Origin: Ulota crispa
Taxonomy: Eukaryota > Streptophyta > Bryopsida > Orthotrichales > Orthotrichaceae
DNA length: 64,000 bases
Direction of reading: 5' to 3'
Assembly: GCA_963920765.1 (NCBI GenBank)
Contig: OY987247.1
Span: 4,679,971-4,743,970, forward strand
A program made the translations under genes and the position numbers. Positions within the stretch are counted from its first letter, which is position 1. Each line of letters opens with the position of its first letter. Below are positions 34,879 to 47,984 of this stretch, in pieces. The notes beneath the pieces are model-generated. The model had not been told where the DNA came from, searched no databases, and worked only from the letters and a program-made list of their open reading frames with translations.

Positions 34879-35533
34879 TTTAACCCCTCAATGCCCCTGG
34901 AATTTTGGAGTATCTCAAAATTTGCTTGAAAATGAACAAAATTCTGGCATTTTGATCAATCTTATCAACTTTTTTAAAAATGTAACCATTCAAATTCAAA
35001 GTAGACATGTTATAGATTGCATACAAAAAGAAATCACAACTATATCACTTATGGATTGAAAGATTATAATGTTTGATCATGAGGGTGTTAAAACTGCAAA
35101 AGTGATTTGAAGTCTTTCAATCCTCTTTTTGCATCTCAAACCTAAATTGAGGGTACCAAAAAAATATGAGTATGTAAAGTACAACATGCATAACCCCAAT
35201 CAATTTACGACTTCTCAAAATCTATTCTATAATTTTTTTTAAAATGAATTTTTAATGCGATTTTTTCTCCAAGTTCTAGTGTACTTGAGGCTCATTTCCA
35301 AGAGCCTTCAACACTAGAAAGTGAAGATTTGCAATGGACACCCTTGCACAAAATCTTGAATAGACAAATCATGTTGATTCATTTTCAAGATCAAACTCTT
35401 GATGCTGAAATTAGACTTCAACAAAAATTTAGACACAATAATAACCACAAAGAAAATCTTGAAAAAACTTTGGGAATCCTTGAACAAAATTCAGAGGGGT
35501 GGAATTTCAACCCCTCAAGCGTTGAGGGGTTAA
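34879..35533. mobile_element. TTAA-flanked element, 650-bp family, copy 2
   Basis: TTAA at 34879-34882 and 35530-35533; ends CCCCTCAATGCCCC and, inverted, CCCCTCAACGC. Homologous to 17209-17862 along its length. Confidence 0.85.
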
Positions 35534-35879
35534 GTGTTTTGGAAGTTAGCTAACATTGTGATGTATCTAAATCAACCAATGTTCAAATCAAAATTTTATT
35601 GGAATTTGCAAATTATCTTTTGAAATTGTGTCCCTATCTATAATATTTTCTGTTTCTGTGCCCTTATTTGTAAATTTTTGTTGTTAAAATGTACAAATGA
35701 AAATGAGAAAGTCATGTGCAACCACCACGACAAGCAACTATGCTACGAGAGCCTCTCCACATATCAATGGCTTGGTTTTTGATTGAAAAGGTGGTTCACA
35801 ATACCATGTCCCATGTCCCATCTATGCAAGTCCTACTTCAATCCCAAATCCTAGTTTCATCGGGTTATCAAGGAAGAAA

Positions 35880-36420
35880 ACAAGCATGAAAGAAAGATAT
35901 GAATATTTTATGTAAAAGTATTGGTGGGGCTTGCAATAAAAATGGAGTCTAGCAAAAATTTGACCCAAACCTTAACCACTGAGTGTCAAAGCGGATGTTT
36001 TTTAGGTGTGGGTTCTAGGAACAACCCAATAATCAAACCTTATGATCTTTGCACCCGTATAGTAGATTTCCACAAAAATTACAAATTTGCACTTGTAGGG
36101 AATTTGCTAACAGATCTCTACGGTTAAATTTTTAGTTACAATTTATATTCCAAGTTATTTTCAGAAGGCTCTCCCACACTTGTCTAGACCCGTGTTTTGT
36201 TTGTGACTCTTAGGGGTTAAGTGAAGTCCCAACCTTTTTGGTACCAAAACTTCAAAAAGTATTGTCATCCATGTAAGCAAAATGCAATGTATTGAGACAT
36301 GGGACTTGGGACATAGTGTGAAGTGCCAAATCCCAAATTTTGACTCTACACCAATTAGATTTTCAAATTTCAATGGGACATAGGACATGAAACATAGTGT
36401 AAATTGCCCTTAAGGCACCT
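35880..36420. repeat. Dispersed repeat, interrupted by a TTAA element
   Basis: Matches 18600-18885. Host sequence stops at 35971 (GACCCAAACC) and resumes at 36221 (GTGAAGTCCC); the uninterrupted copy reads GACCCAACCCTTGAGTAAAG at 18699-18718. Confidence 0.7.
35972..36220. mobile_element. TTAA-flanked MITE, 249 bp
   Basis: TTAA at 35972-35975 and 36217-36220. Ends CCACTGAGTGTCA and, inverted, CCCCTAAGAGTCA. It is the same length as 46969-47217 but the interior differs. Confidence 0.7.
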
Positions 36421-37214
36421 ATGTAAACTCCCGTAGGGTGGTTTCTTTTTATGCTAAACCTCTTCCCTTGCGGCCCAAAGTCAACAAACATGGTTATTTG
36501 CTACCATCCCCTCTTCCATCGATGCAAGGTTATAATCCTTAAAGCATCATCAAATGCACACATTCAATAAGATGGATATGCTAAAATTGTTGCTTGACAA
36601 ATTATTTTGGTGCATCAATGCAAGTTCCACCTTGCCATTGAAGAAGAAATTATTCCATTTGTGCAAAATATTCCTTGTGGAAGAAGAGATTTGAAGATAG
36701 CAAGTTTGCATGGGACAAGCTTTCAAAGTTCTAGTAGAATCTAGCTTTGAAATTCAATGTATTTTTTTTGTAGACAATGACTCATTCACTTTGAAATTTT
36801 GTTTGTAGGTAAGCTCTTAAAAGTTTATTAGCATGTTGGTGGTTGTGAGTCTATTTGTGACATTGAAAGCCACAAAATCCTACAATAGTAATCGCAATTG
36901 CCAACTTTCTTTCTAAGGATTTTGATGCCACGAGCACTCTAGCAAATTATGCAATCTTTTAAATGGATATATGATTCAATATCACTTAAATCTTGTTATT
37001 CAATGTAATTTCTTTGAGGTTATTACTTGTGAATCATCCACATAATAACATTATAATTTTATACCCTATTGGAAGCTAAGTTAAGTGATTATTTTCAAGG
37101 ATATCTCATGATTTCACAAGGCATTATCATACATTCAAGAGTATGATCGATAGTAATTGGGAGTTTGAAAAATAAAAGTTTAGAAGGTTTTACATCTCTA
37201 AACAACAAAGGGGT
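36421..37214. other. AT-rich stretch, nothing recognised
   Basis: No gene, RNA or matched repeat seen before the GGGTAAAA-family fragment that begins near 37215. Confidence 0.5.
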
Positions 37215-37336
37215 TCTAGCATTATCATATATTGTGATGTTGTAACTAGTATAGGCATCCATTGGTCCAACGGGACGCAAGATAAGATCAAGTGAATTAC
37301 GCAAAATATTTCCTCTGCAAGAAAATGATTCTTACT

Positions 37337-38222
37337 TTAACCCCTAAAATTATTTTGTGTTTAGAGGCCCAAAACTGCTTCAAAATACTAGTCCCTTTAG
37401 CAAGGTCAAAATCTTCATTGAAACTTACTTTTTAACAAATCCAATTGTAGGATCCTTTGGTTAACTTGCACACATTCATTGTCCCAAAATTTCAAAATGA
37501 GCATCCCCACCAATTGCAAGATCAATGTGCCTAGACTTCAAAATGTAGGCTTTTCTAGTCCTCCTAAAAGGTGAAGTTTTGTTTTTCAAAAAAATTAGAG
37601 AAAAATATATATGTTGTATTTCTTGTGCAATTTTGGCAATATGTTGGAAAATGGGTTAAAAGCATACATAATTTTTTTAACCAAAATAAAGTTTGGATTC
37701 ATTTTTACAAAAATTGTAAAGTGAAAGGTATTGATGAATGAAAGATATAACTAATATGCTAATAAGTTTTGGAAGAATTTGAAAATTGTTGATCCCAATG
37801 GTGAGAATGCTCCAACAGACAATTAGTAACTTTCATTTTCATTTTCATTTGAAAATTTTCAAATTTGAGAGTAAAAGATAACTTTATATGATTTTTCTAC
37901 CCTCTTCCTACCTTCATTGCCTGCAAAATAAAAGTCCTTTTAACTCTCACTTCATTATTTCAAATTGAGTGATTCAATTTTTTTTGAGTAGGAATTAATC
38001 TATACAATTATATAAATAAATAAATAAATAAATAGATAAATAAACAAAATAATTAGAATATAATTTTTGTTACCCGGTTTGACATTGAAATTGAAAAAAC
38101 CTTATAACTTTTGCATTACTTATTGGAAGGACATGAAATAAAGCTGTACATGTAGATTATCATGAGTAGCATCTATCCTAAAAATTTCATGAAAATTTTC
38201 CAAATTATGAAGTCAATAGAGC
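37337..38222 (-). mobile_element. Truncated TTAA element, inverted twin of 39877-40816
   Basis: Starts with the TTAA at 37337-37340 and CCCCTAAAATTATTTTG and is the reverse complement of about 40816-39930 with only a few differences. The distal end is missing: at 38223 sequence returns to the host GGGTAAAA repeat, which also lies on the left side (37215-37336). Confidence 0.85.
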
Positions 38223-39742
38223 CATGCACTAAACATTTGTCCTTGTTTACAAAACACTCCCTTGCAGCAAAGCGTTTTTGTTCAATATCCATAGAATTTT
38301 TTACCCACACAGTAAAAGGAATGTCACAATTTTTAACGCAAAAATAAACTATTTATTTTCTACCAACACAAATATTTACCCACATAGTAGAATTTTTATG
38401 CAGTTTTTCTATATATTTTTATTTCTTACGGACACAATTTTGTTGTATTTTTTATTATTTACCTTAGAGTTTTTTACACACACTATTTTTTACCCATACA
38501 TTTTTTCCTCATGCAAGTTTTAACCTACGCTGATTTTTGTCTATGCAAGTTTCTTATCAAGGTAAGCTATTTTGTGAGCGTAGAACTGTGAGCCTATGAG
38601 GCGGTGAGCCAAGATTTTGTGAGCAAGAATCAATTTTGAGCTCAAAATTAATGGAAAAACTTAAAAAAACAATAAATTTCAAGAGATGAATGTTTATAAT
38701 GTGCAATTATAAGGTCCTATGTTCACATTTATAGATAAAATTTAATATTTTGACAAAAAAAATTATGCTCACTACTCACGGCTCATGAATCCATGCTCAC
38801 NNNNNNNNNNNNNNNNNNNNNNNNNNNNNNNNNNNNNNNNNNNNNNNNNNNNNNNNNNNNNNNNNNNNNNNNNNNNNNNNNNNNNNNNNNNNNNNNNNNN
38901 NNNNNNNNNNNNNNNNNNNNNNNNNNNNNNNNNNNNNNNNNNNNNNNNNNNNNNNNNNNNNNNNNNNNNNNNNNNNNNNNNNNNNNNNNNNNNNNNNNNN
39001 ATATAATTTTTGTTACCCGGTTTGACATTGAAATTGAAAAAACCTTATAACTTTTGCATTACTTATTGGAAGGACATGAAATAAAGCTGTACATGTAGAT
39101 TATCATGAGTAGCATCTATCCTAAAAATTTCATGAAAATTTTCCAAATTATGAAGTCAATAGAGCCATGCACTAAACATTTGTCCTTGTTTACAAAACAC
39201 TCCCTTGCAGCAAAGCGTTTTTGTTCAATATCCATAGAATTTTTTACCCACACAGTAAAAGGAATGTCACAATTTTTAACGCAAAAATAAACTATTTATT
39301 TTCTACCAACACAAATATTTACCCACATAGTAGAATTTTTATGCAGTTTTTCTATATATTTTTATTTCTTACGGACACAATTTTGTTGTATTTTTTATTA
39401 TTTACCTTAGAGTTTTTTACACACACTATTTTTTACCCATACATTTTTTCCTCATGCAAGTTTTAACCTACGCTGATTTTTGTCTATGCAAGTTTCTTAT
39501 CAAGGTAAGCTATTTTGTGAGCGTAGAACTGTGAGCCTATGAGCGGTGAGCCAAGATTTTGTGAGCAAGAATCAATTTTGAGCTCAAAATTAATGGAAAA
39601 ACTTAAAAAACAATAAATTTTCAAGAGATGAATGTTTATAATGTGCAATTATAAGGTCCTATGTTCACATTTATAGATAAAATTTAATATTTTGACAAAA
39701 AAAATTATGCTCACTACTCACGGCTCATGAATCCATGCTCAC
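38058..39742 (+). repeat. 742-bp direct duplication around an N gap
   Basis: 38058-38800 and 39001-39742 are the same sequence, differing only in homopolymer lengths (GGCGG against GCGG, A7 against A6, TTT against TTTT). The first copy ends exactly where the Ns begin, and the second starts exactly where they end. This is probably an assembly overlap that was not merged. Confidence 0.9.
38801..39000. other. 200-base assembly gap
   Basis: Exactly 200 unknown bases. Apparent reading frames through it are meaningless. Confidence 1.
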
Positions 39743-39876
39743 GGTATATCATTCCCCGTTTCTTATCCAAGCAAGTTTTTATCCATACATGTTTATTTAC
39801 CCACATTGTAAAAAGATTGCAGTATAAGGATCGCCAAATGGGTATATTGTATTCTATTATACAGATAGATTTGAAT

Positions 39877-40816
39877 TTAACCCCTAAAGTACCAAGGAGC
39901 CCACTTTGGGCTTTACGAGAACTTAGGCAAGCTCTATTGACTTCATAATTTGGAAAATTTTCATGAAATTTTTAGGATAGATGCTACTCATGATAATCTA
40001 CATGTACAGCTTTATTTCATGTCCTTCCAATAAGTAATGCAAAAGTTATAAGGTTTTTTCAATTTCAATGTCAAACCGGGTAACAAAAATTATATTCTAA
40101 TTATTTTGTTTATTTATCTATTTATTTATTTATTTATTTATATAATTGTATAGATTAATTCCTACTCAAAAAAAATTGAATCACTCAATTTGAAATAATG
40201 AAGTGAGAGTTAAAAGGACTTTTATTTTGCAGGCAATGAAGGTAGGAAGAGGGTAGAAAAATCATATAAAGTTATCTTTTACTCTCAAATTTGAAAATTT
40301 TCAAATGAAAATGAAAATGAAAGTTACTAATTGTCTGTTGGAGCATTCTCACCATTGGGATCAACAATTTTCAAATTCTTCCAAAACTTATTAGCATATT
40401 AGTTATATCTTTCATTCATCAATACCTTTCACTTTACAATTTTTGTAAAAATGAATCCAAACTTTATTTTGGTTAAAAAAATTATGTATGCTTTTAACCC
40501 ATTTTCCAACATATTGCCAAAATTGCACAAGAAATACAACATATATATTTTTCTCTAATTTTTTTGAAAAACAAAACTTCACCTTTTAGGAGGACTAGAA
40601 AAGCCTACATTTTGAAGTCTAGGCACATTGATCTTGCAATTGGTGGGGATGCTCATTTTGAAATTTTGGGACAATGTATGTGTGCAAGTTAACCAAAGGA
40701 TCCTACGATTGGATTTGTTAAAAAGTAAGTTTCAATGAAGATTTTGACCTTGCTAAAGGGACTAGTATTTTGAAGCAGTTTTGGGCCTCTAAACACAAAA
40801 GAATTTTAGGGGTTAA
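39877..40816 (+). mobile_element. TTAA-flanked element, 940 bp
   Basis: TTAA at 39877-39880 and 40813-40816; ends CCCCTAAAGTACCAAGG and, inverted, CCCCTAAAATTC. Non-coding. The twin at 37337-38222 covers all but its first 50 bp or so at about 99% identity, which implies a young copy or a local inverted duplication. Confidence 0.82.
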
Positions 40817-40994
40817 GTTATATTCAAAAATACCATTGTAATTGTTTAAAATTGCAAAAAAAATCTTCAAAGGGATTCCACAATACTGCTGTGCGGTGTA
40901 ATTGTGTTGTAGCCGGTAAAAAGCATACAACCACCCCTGCAACTACCCATATATGATTTGAATTCATATCTCCTTTTGCTTTTATACTTCACTA

Positions 40995-41606
40995 TTAACT
41001 CCTATATGCTTGAGGCACCAAATTTTGGTGTTGATAATACGTTGCAGTTCAATCAACCAAAGTTATTTTTGGTAATTTTTATTTTTTAAATTATTATTAT
41101 TTAAGTATAGTTTTAGCATCAAAAATTTAATTTTGAAAATGATTGATTATGATTTTTTTATTCAAGATATTGTGCAAGAGTCTTGACTTTCCACAGTGTT
41201 GAGAGCTCTTGAAAATGATCCTCAAATACACCAAACCTTGGAGGAACATTTACACTAGAAATTCATTTAAAACAATCCTAGAACAAAATTTGAAAAGTTG
41301 TAAAGTGATTGTAGTTAACATGTTATGTCCTATAACTTTTTTTGGTGACCAATTTTTTAGATTCATCATGTGGAAAGAGGGTCAAAAGACTTCAAGTCAA
41401 TTTCACAATTTTAACACCCTCATGATTAAACATTCGAATCTTTCAATCCATAAGTGATATTGTTGTGTTTTCTTTTCCTATGTGATCTCTAACATCTAAT
41501 TTGAATATGTATGGTTACAATTTTTTTAATGATGCAGCTTATTAATACTTTGATTTTTTGTTCAATTTACAAAAAACAAAAAAGGCCTCAGGAATTTAGG
41601 GGTTGA
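40995..41606 (-). mobile_element. TTAA-type element, 650-bp family, copy 3 (decayed)
   Basis: Left end TTAACTCCTATATGC. The right end, inverted, is CCCCTAAATTCCTGAGGCC, with TTGA in place of TTAA. The interior matches 17209-17862 inverted (CCCTCATGATTAAACATTCG near 41419). Confidence 0.75.
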
Positions 41607-43031
41607 ATCATTTCTCCATTTTTGATATATGTGTTTTCTAGTACTCAACTACTAGTACATATTTGCTTATTCATTTTCATAATTGAAAATTTTGTTTTTG
41701 ATGAGCAAAGTGTTTGCAAAATTGAAGGTGGAAGCATTGCCTTGAGCATGCGCCCTGCTCAATGTATCCAGTGCTTAGAACCTCTAGAAGAATAATTTTG
41801 CGATTTTGAAAACTACGAGGATATTTTTCAAAATAAGGCAAAATGTAGAGGTATTCTCCCTAGACTTTAATTTATATATGAAAGAAATACCACTATCCAA
41901 TGTATACCTCTAAAGAGTGATCGATATCCAACATTTTTTTATATTAAAGGGCACAAAAAAGTTAAGCCTTTAACTTAAGTGTGGTGTCTTTTTTTGCTAC
42001 AAGTTGCGAAATAAGAAGCATTAACCATGCTACATGTCCCAAACCTTAGAAGTCCTAGTTCATTGTAAAGGACCAAAACAAAGTAATAAAAATCTGTTTG
42101 TAAGTTTTATGCAAAAAAAAGTGGGGGCTTCATTTCCAAGTTAGATTTCCATTTTTGCTAGATTCGACTCCCAAAACCATGTTGTTCAAAGGCATTTCTG
42201 AGTGGGCCTTGGCTCTAGGTTCAATTTACAATGTGAAACATTAATTTCTTATTTTTCAACCTCTCAACTAATGAGAGTTTGAGAATTCATTAGAAGTTGA
42301 AGTTTGGGATAGAGGAGGTATTTGTAAACAAGTAGTCACCTAATTTTTGTATCTGAGGCAATGGTGTATATCATTACATAGTGTTAACCATTTTCACTAA
42401 TTTTATCTACTAAACCGCCTATGGCTGGTCCGAGGACATGACCCTTCTAATCCATGGAGGCTTTCAAAGTGAAGCTTGGGATAGGGTGAAAACTACCTCT
42501 AAGTCCCAGTTATCTACCTCTTGACCAATCACAATTTGAAATTTTATCTTACAACATCTTTAAACATAGTTGTTGAAAGTTAAATTAATTTTCACCCACT
42601 GCACTTGAAATTGTGGAACAACTATGAAATTTTTCTATTAAACTATCATGAAAAGCATTATAAACTTCCTTCAAATGAGCGTATTTTAAGGCAGAGAAAC
42701 AGGGAATCATAGTAGGGCTGGCCAAATGCAGCTAATTCTGAGCCTGTACTAAATATTATCGGATCCTGAGCTATTAACAGATATTAAATAACAATATGTT
42801 TTTTTTTGTTATTTAAAGGGCATTGAAAATTTGTTGTGTTGTTGTTTTGGCTGGATCTTTCTTCTTGAGGCTTGATTTGGAGTGCCTTTCGAATTTTGAA
42901 AGTTAGTTAGCATTTTGATGGGGTATCTAAATCAACCAATAAATAAATATAAGTTTTTATAGTTTTCACACTAAAATTTTTAATGTCCTCCAAATTAATT
43001 TTCTTCCCAAATTATAATTTAAGGTTTTATA
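41607..43031. other. AT-rich stretch, nothing recognised
   Basis: No coding frame of note. A phrase near 42880-42940 (TTGGAGTGCC, TAGTTAGCATTTTGATGGGGTATCTAAAT-like sequence) recurs near 35540 and 31940, so old repeats are present. Confidence 0.45.
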
Positions 43032-43396
43032 AGAGCATCTCATGCAGCACATTAAAATAGCCCTTTGCGTACAACTTGTAACGGTTTCTGCAATTCAAGT
43101 CTCCAATAGCACTCTACTTGTCAATGTGTAGGAGCGAGGCCTTTCAGGCTTGGCCACTTTCATGTCAAATTTGAGCTTTCTCTAGGCCCCCTTCAAGGTC
43201 CCTATCAAGCCTTGTTCACGCACTGTTCATGCTGTGACGCCAAATGTACCCTTGTGATTTGTTGCAATGCAAGTGCAAGCCCTCAAACCTCTCGGATTGT
43301 AGGGGAACTTCACTCCCTATTGCGTTACTTGCTGCTCTTGTCCCCTCCAAACCTAGTTTCGAGGCGTTTCTTTAAACGTGCTGTAGGAGATGCTCT
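43032..43396. mobile_element. GAGCATCTC-ended element, 365 bp
   Basis: Ends AGAGCATCTCATGCAGCAC and, inverted, AGAGCATCTCCTACAGCAC (17 of 19 match). Homologous, in inverse orientation, to 60767-61192 (TGATTTGTTGCAAT near 43255). Confidence 0.8.
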
Positions 43397-44246
43397 AAGA
43401 GATCAAATTTGGCTTACTGAGCTTGCTTACTAGTGCATTGCGGATGCTGTGATGGGGCATTTTACACCGTGTCTCAAGTCCCAATTCAACAAGCCTTGTA
43501 AAATTTTGAGCCCTCCACAAGGCCCTTGAGAACCCCTTTCAATGGGTCTCCTTAATCATTTTAATTTGTACTTTGGGATAACAAAAATTCCTTACACTTT
43601 GAGTACAATCATGGCTCACATTATTATTACATTATTGTAATTATTATTACTATGGAATTATGTACTAATAGCTTGTCATTATATTATTACTAGCCTAAGA
43701 TTACGCGATGATAGAATTTTAATTATTTAATTATAGTGGATTTCTAATTTATTATATATAATAATTCATCGATATTATATATGATGATTCATTGAAAATA
43801 ATTCATTTTGATAAATCATCATTATAATATGATGATTCATCAAAATGATTCATTAGTATCCTAATGAATGACCGGGGATGTCCAATTCTCATTGGGTGTC
43901 ACAATTACATACAATACATATTACCGTGGTTCTTTTTCTCTATATGAAAATCTTCAACCTAGTACTTGTGAGGGTAACATTTAGTTATGATTGTGTACAA
44001 TAATAGGAGAATAATTAAGAAATTGTGACATAGTATTAGATTGCCAATTTCTATTCATAATTTTTGTGATGTACAATAGGAAAGTCATATGAGGTAGCGA
44101 CACTTCACACAAGTACTCACATGCTTCTAATGTACCCAGCCTAGGCTCAATAAATGTTAAGAGTGTCAATTCTTACAGGCCTTGTGGAGGGTTCAAAATT
44201 TTGCTAATGTCCCATTTCAATATTAGATTCCAATCATGCTATACTA
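43397..44246. other. AT-rich stretch, nothing recognised
   Basis: Contains clustered ATGATTCATC-type phrases in both orientations at about 43765-43865. No gene. Confidence 0.45.
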
Positions 44247-45173
44247 TTAACTCCTAAAGGACCAAGCCATTTTTTTTGTGAAAAACATAAAAAATTGCCA
44301 CTTTTGGGGAAGCAAGTACAATGGTAAGAAAAAAAGCTTTTTACAAGAATTCAATTGTAAGATCTTACAGTAGACTACAAGAGGTACATGTGGTAAAAAA
44401 ACTAGCTCAATCTACACAAACATGAGTGAGATATTTACATTTGAATTGCGGATTTTTCTTTTTTTGCTACTACCCAAAAATTTCAAAAGGCTTTGACCAC
44501 TCTTAGAGCAAAAAAATTACTCTACACAAAGTTGAGGTTTATTTTTCCCATGTAGGAGACCAAGTTAGGTATGTGTGAGAGAATTTTCAAATCAATTGGA
44601 ACTATACAACACATAGCAAAAAATAGTAAGTAAAAAGAAGTAGAGAATGAGTCAAAACTCTAAATTTTTAAGAATTTAATTATTAAAATGAAAAATGCAA
44701 ATCCCAACAGTTATAATGTTGTGATAAAAAATCTACACCCTTTGGTTTTGTTTATTTTCCAAAAAAATGAAAATTGAGTAAGATAAAGGACTTCAAAGTT
44801 TATTTTAGAGTAGAGAATCTAGAACTGCCCGCAAATAAAAACTCCTCATAACTTTCATCTCATTTATTAGAATTGAATGACTCAAAGCTCCCCACTTCTA
44901 TATAAGTCTAAAGAACCTATTTCAGTTTTTTATTTGAAAAAATGAAATTTTTAAAGAAGTTTTTGGCTGCCCGGGGAGCAGCTTTATCCAGATTTTCATG
45001 CATAGCTTCTTCAATAAATGTCAGAATGAAGAAAAAATTAGATGCTCACGTAGATATTTGAATTCCTCACCTTCAATAAAAGTTTTAGAAAACCACACAA
45101 AGTAGTTTAGCCATAGGTACATGCCCAAAATCCCATTTGTCCCCTGAACAGACAATGGTCCTTTAGGGGTTAA
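44247..45173 (-). mobile_element. TTAA-flanked element, 930-bp family, copy 2
   Basis: TTAA at 44247-44250 and 45170-45173; ends CTCCTAAAGGACCAAGCC and, inverted, CCCCTAAAGGACCATTG. Inverse of 33385-34320. Confidence 0.88.
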
Positions 45174-45214
45174 AGCAAAAATGAAGTATTAAATTAGGCA
45201 CTTGAACAAGTTGT

Positions 45215-45518
45215 GTACACTGAATATTGCATTTAGGTTGCCTTGATTAGGTTGCCTTATCTTGGAAAGTTACCTCATGATTCATCATTTGGCCACTTGT
45301 AGATGCATGCTACTCTTTAGATTCTAGGATTTCACATGATTTACAACATAGATGCCGCAAATTTGTTTTTCTATAGTAGTATTGTTGTTATAAGGCTCTT
45401 TAAGAATTATTTATTGCAATAACTAGTGATGAAAATTATTGTAGCATGACTAAATATTTATATAGTGTCAAATGTTGAGAAATTAGTGTGAGGCAACCTA
45501 AACGCAATATTCAAAGTA
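45215..45518. mobile_element. CACTGAATATTGC-family MITE, copy
   Basis: Begins TACACTGAATATTGCATTTA and ends GCAATATTCAAAGTA. It matches 58023-58330 including the internal phrase TTTGGCCACTTG. TA is the likely target duplication. Confidence 0.8.
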
Positions 45519-46968
45519 CTACATAGTCAATCAAGATGCCGAGCTACTAGATGTTTATAAGGTAGGAGGCTCTAAAACCTTCCATGCATTAAAACCATCC
45601 ATTTTCCCAAATGTACGTCTTTTGTACATGCTGTTTTTTATAGGCTTCAAAAATGTACAAGTGGAGAACATTTGAAGAAGTGGATGGTTTTAGAGCCCTA
45701 TGCCACTTCCACTTCAAAATTTCATAACTATTTCCACAAAGCTCCAAAAAATATGAAACAACTTGGGATAGATGCCAATTCCTCTTGTCTTTCAAGGAAA
45801 ATTTACTAAAAAATATTTCAAAAAGTTTCACCTCCCCAAAATCCAATTTCAGCCCTTAGATGGACAGTTTATGAGCCTCCTACCTTAGGACATAATCCTC
45901 TTCAACAAAGTCGAGCAAGACCATCCAATATTGAAGATCTAAGACACTCTCAAAAGGTGAATGAAAGAGAGGCTATGACTCTTTACCTCTACCCTAGTGT
46001 GACAAGGGTTTTGTTTTTTATTAATTCAAAAGTGTAAAAAACAAATTTCTAGAAAATGTTAGGAAACAAATAACAAAATTTCTAAAAATTGAGTAAGAGA
46101 TATGACAAAAAGTTCAGTAATTGTCCTTTGGCAACACAAAATATTTTTAATAAATCCATTGTAGTACCGTACCTTCAACCGTTACCAATTCAATTAAATC
46201 CCGTTAAACCCACTCCACTTTCATTCATTGTAAACATTATAAGAAATTAACCATTTTTTGATTGTCCCTTTAAATTTGAAAGGACGCAATATTTTGTTCA
46301 AATTGAATGTATGACAAAAAGTCTAATAATTATGTACTTACAAAAACAAAATCATCATTATTCCATTTAAACAAAAACAAACCTCTTCAAGTAAAAATAA
46401 TTATTATTTTGTCATTGGAAAAACAAAACCCATGTCACACTACGGTATCCTACTTTTCAACTATTGTGTGCCATGAGGCAATGAAAGTTACAATAGAGGA
46501 TTGTGGGATAAAAAAATGTTGGAGCTAGGTAACTTTTTTTTGGCACAATATCATATACAAAGGATTGCTACATGATACCTCTTTTTAAGTATAGAGAAAT
46601 ATGAGTGATTCTTTCTTTTAACCAAAAATTAACTTTGGGATTTGGATTTACTTGCACGTGAATAGTTGTTTTTATATTTTTGAATTTTGTCTAATGCTCA
46701 ACAAACAAGATCTCTAATACAATTGAACAAACAAGATCTCTAATACAATTTATTCTAGTATTGGATTCACCAAGAATAGAAAACTAATTTTGTAGCTTTC
46801 TCTTGTTAGATTTCATGTAGAAAAAATGATTTAGAAAGAATATGCTTGATTTAAGCAACAATGTTGGATGAAACCAAAATGTAAAAGGCTACATGTAGTA
46901 TCTTTCCTCATTCAATTTTTTTCTAAAATTTCAAAGGCTTGGAGTCATGGCCTTGAAATTTCAAGCAT
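45519..46968. other. AT-rich stretch with a small hairpin
   Basis: 45560-45900 is an inverted repeat: AGGTAGGAGGCTC near 45561 against GAGCCTCCTACCTTA near 45874, and AAACCATCCATTTTC against TGGATGGTTTTAGAGC. No gene recognised. Confidence 0.5.
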
Positions 46969-47217
46969 TTAACCCCTGAGCGCTCTAGCGCCTCAAGTCT
47001 AACCTCTCCGTATTCACCAATTTGTTGTTTTTGACCATTATAATCTTCTGATATGTGCAATGAAAACTTACTAAAATTTTCATATAGCTACAAACCCTAA
47101 GCCTCGTACAATATCAAAGGCTAACTCTTTGAGATGTTATTTTTGAGCTTGTCGTGCCAAATTGTTTGCAATGAGGTTCAACACGGCTTGAATTTGGCCA
47201 GTGCGCTTAGGGGTTAA
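46969..47217. mobile_element. TTAA-flanked MITE, 249 bp
   Basis: TTAA at 46969-46972 and 47214-47217; ends CCCCTGAGCGCTCTAGC and, inverted, CCCCTAAGCGCACTGGC (13 of 17 match). Confidence 0.8.
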
Positions 47218-47984
47218 ATTAAGGTGGTTCTTGTTGTTCCACTTCCTAAGCTCCAAGTTCCATTTAATGATTGTAGAGAGTTAAAAGTTAAGATTAATAC
47301 CTTTGCAACATGTTCCAAGTACCAAGTCCCAAATCCCAATTTACTAAGAAATGTGTGTATGGTAGCACTTTACAAAAGATTTGGCACCACCAAAGTGGAT
47401 TTTAGCTCAAGAATTGGATGTAAATAAAATAAAAATCCAACTTCCAACATATATTTACTTAAAATATCATAATAAATTTTAAATGTTTTTTGTGTTTTGT
47501 TTACATTCTAACAAAGTTGGAAACTTGCATTCAACTAGGACTTACATAATTGAGTCATGGGACACAATGTGAAGTGTCCCTTAGACATCATAGAAAAGAC
47601 CCTTATAACACTCTTGTAATAATGAGCGCTTGAAGTAGTTTTAAGCTTGAATGTCGGGTCGAAGTAATTCTCAATAACCTTGATTGCTTGTGTAAAGCAA
47701 CCCTTAATTATCATAAAATTCAAAAGTAAACCATACTAGCATTTGTAAAGTTTTTGAACTTTATCAACAATTATCCGTCATTTCTCAAATTCAATATGGT
47801 TTTTCACAAACCTACATTAGATATAGCCTCCATATTTGTATAGAGCCTGGACAAAAATTGTTGCCTCCACCTTTTACTATTCAAAGACTTTAGCATATTG
47901 TAGAATTGGCATCAATTGACATTTTGTCTTGCATTACCATTGTTTAATTTTTATTGGCAATTGCAATCAAGCACGCCAAAATTC

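Noticed and set aside
38783-39050. Apparent reading frames through the run of Ns
   Set aside because: They consist almost entirely of unknown bases.
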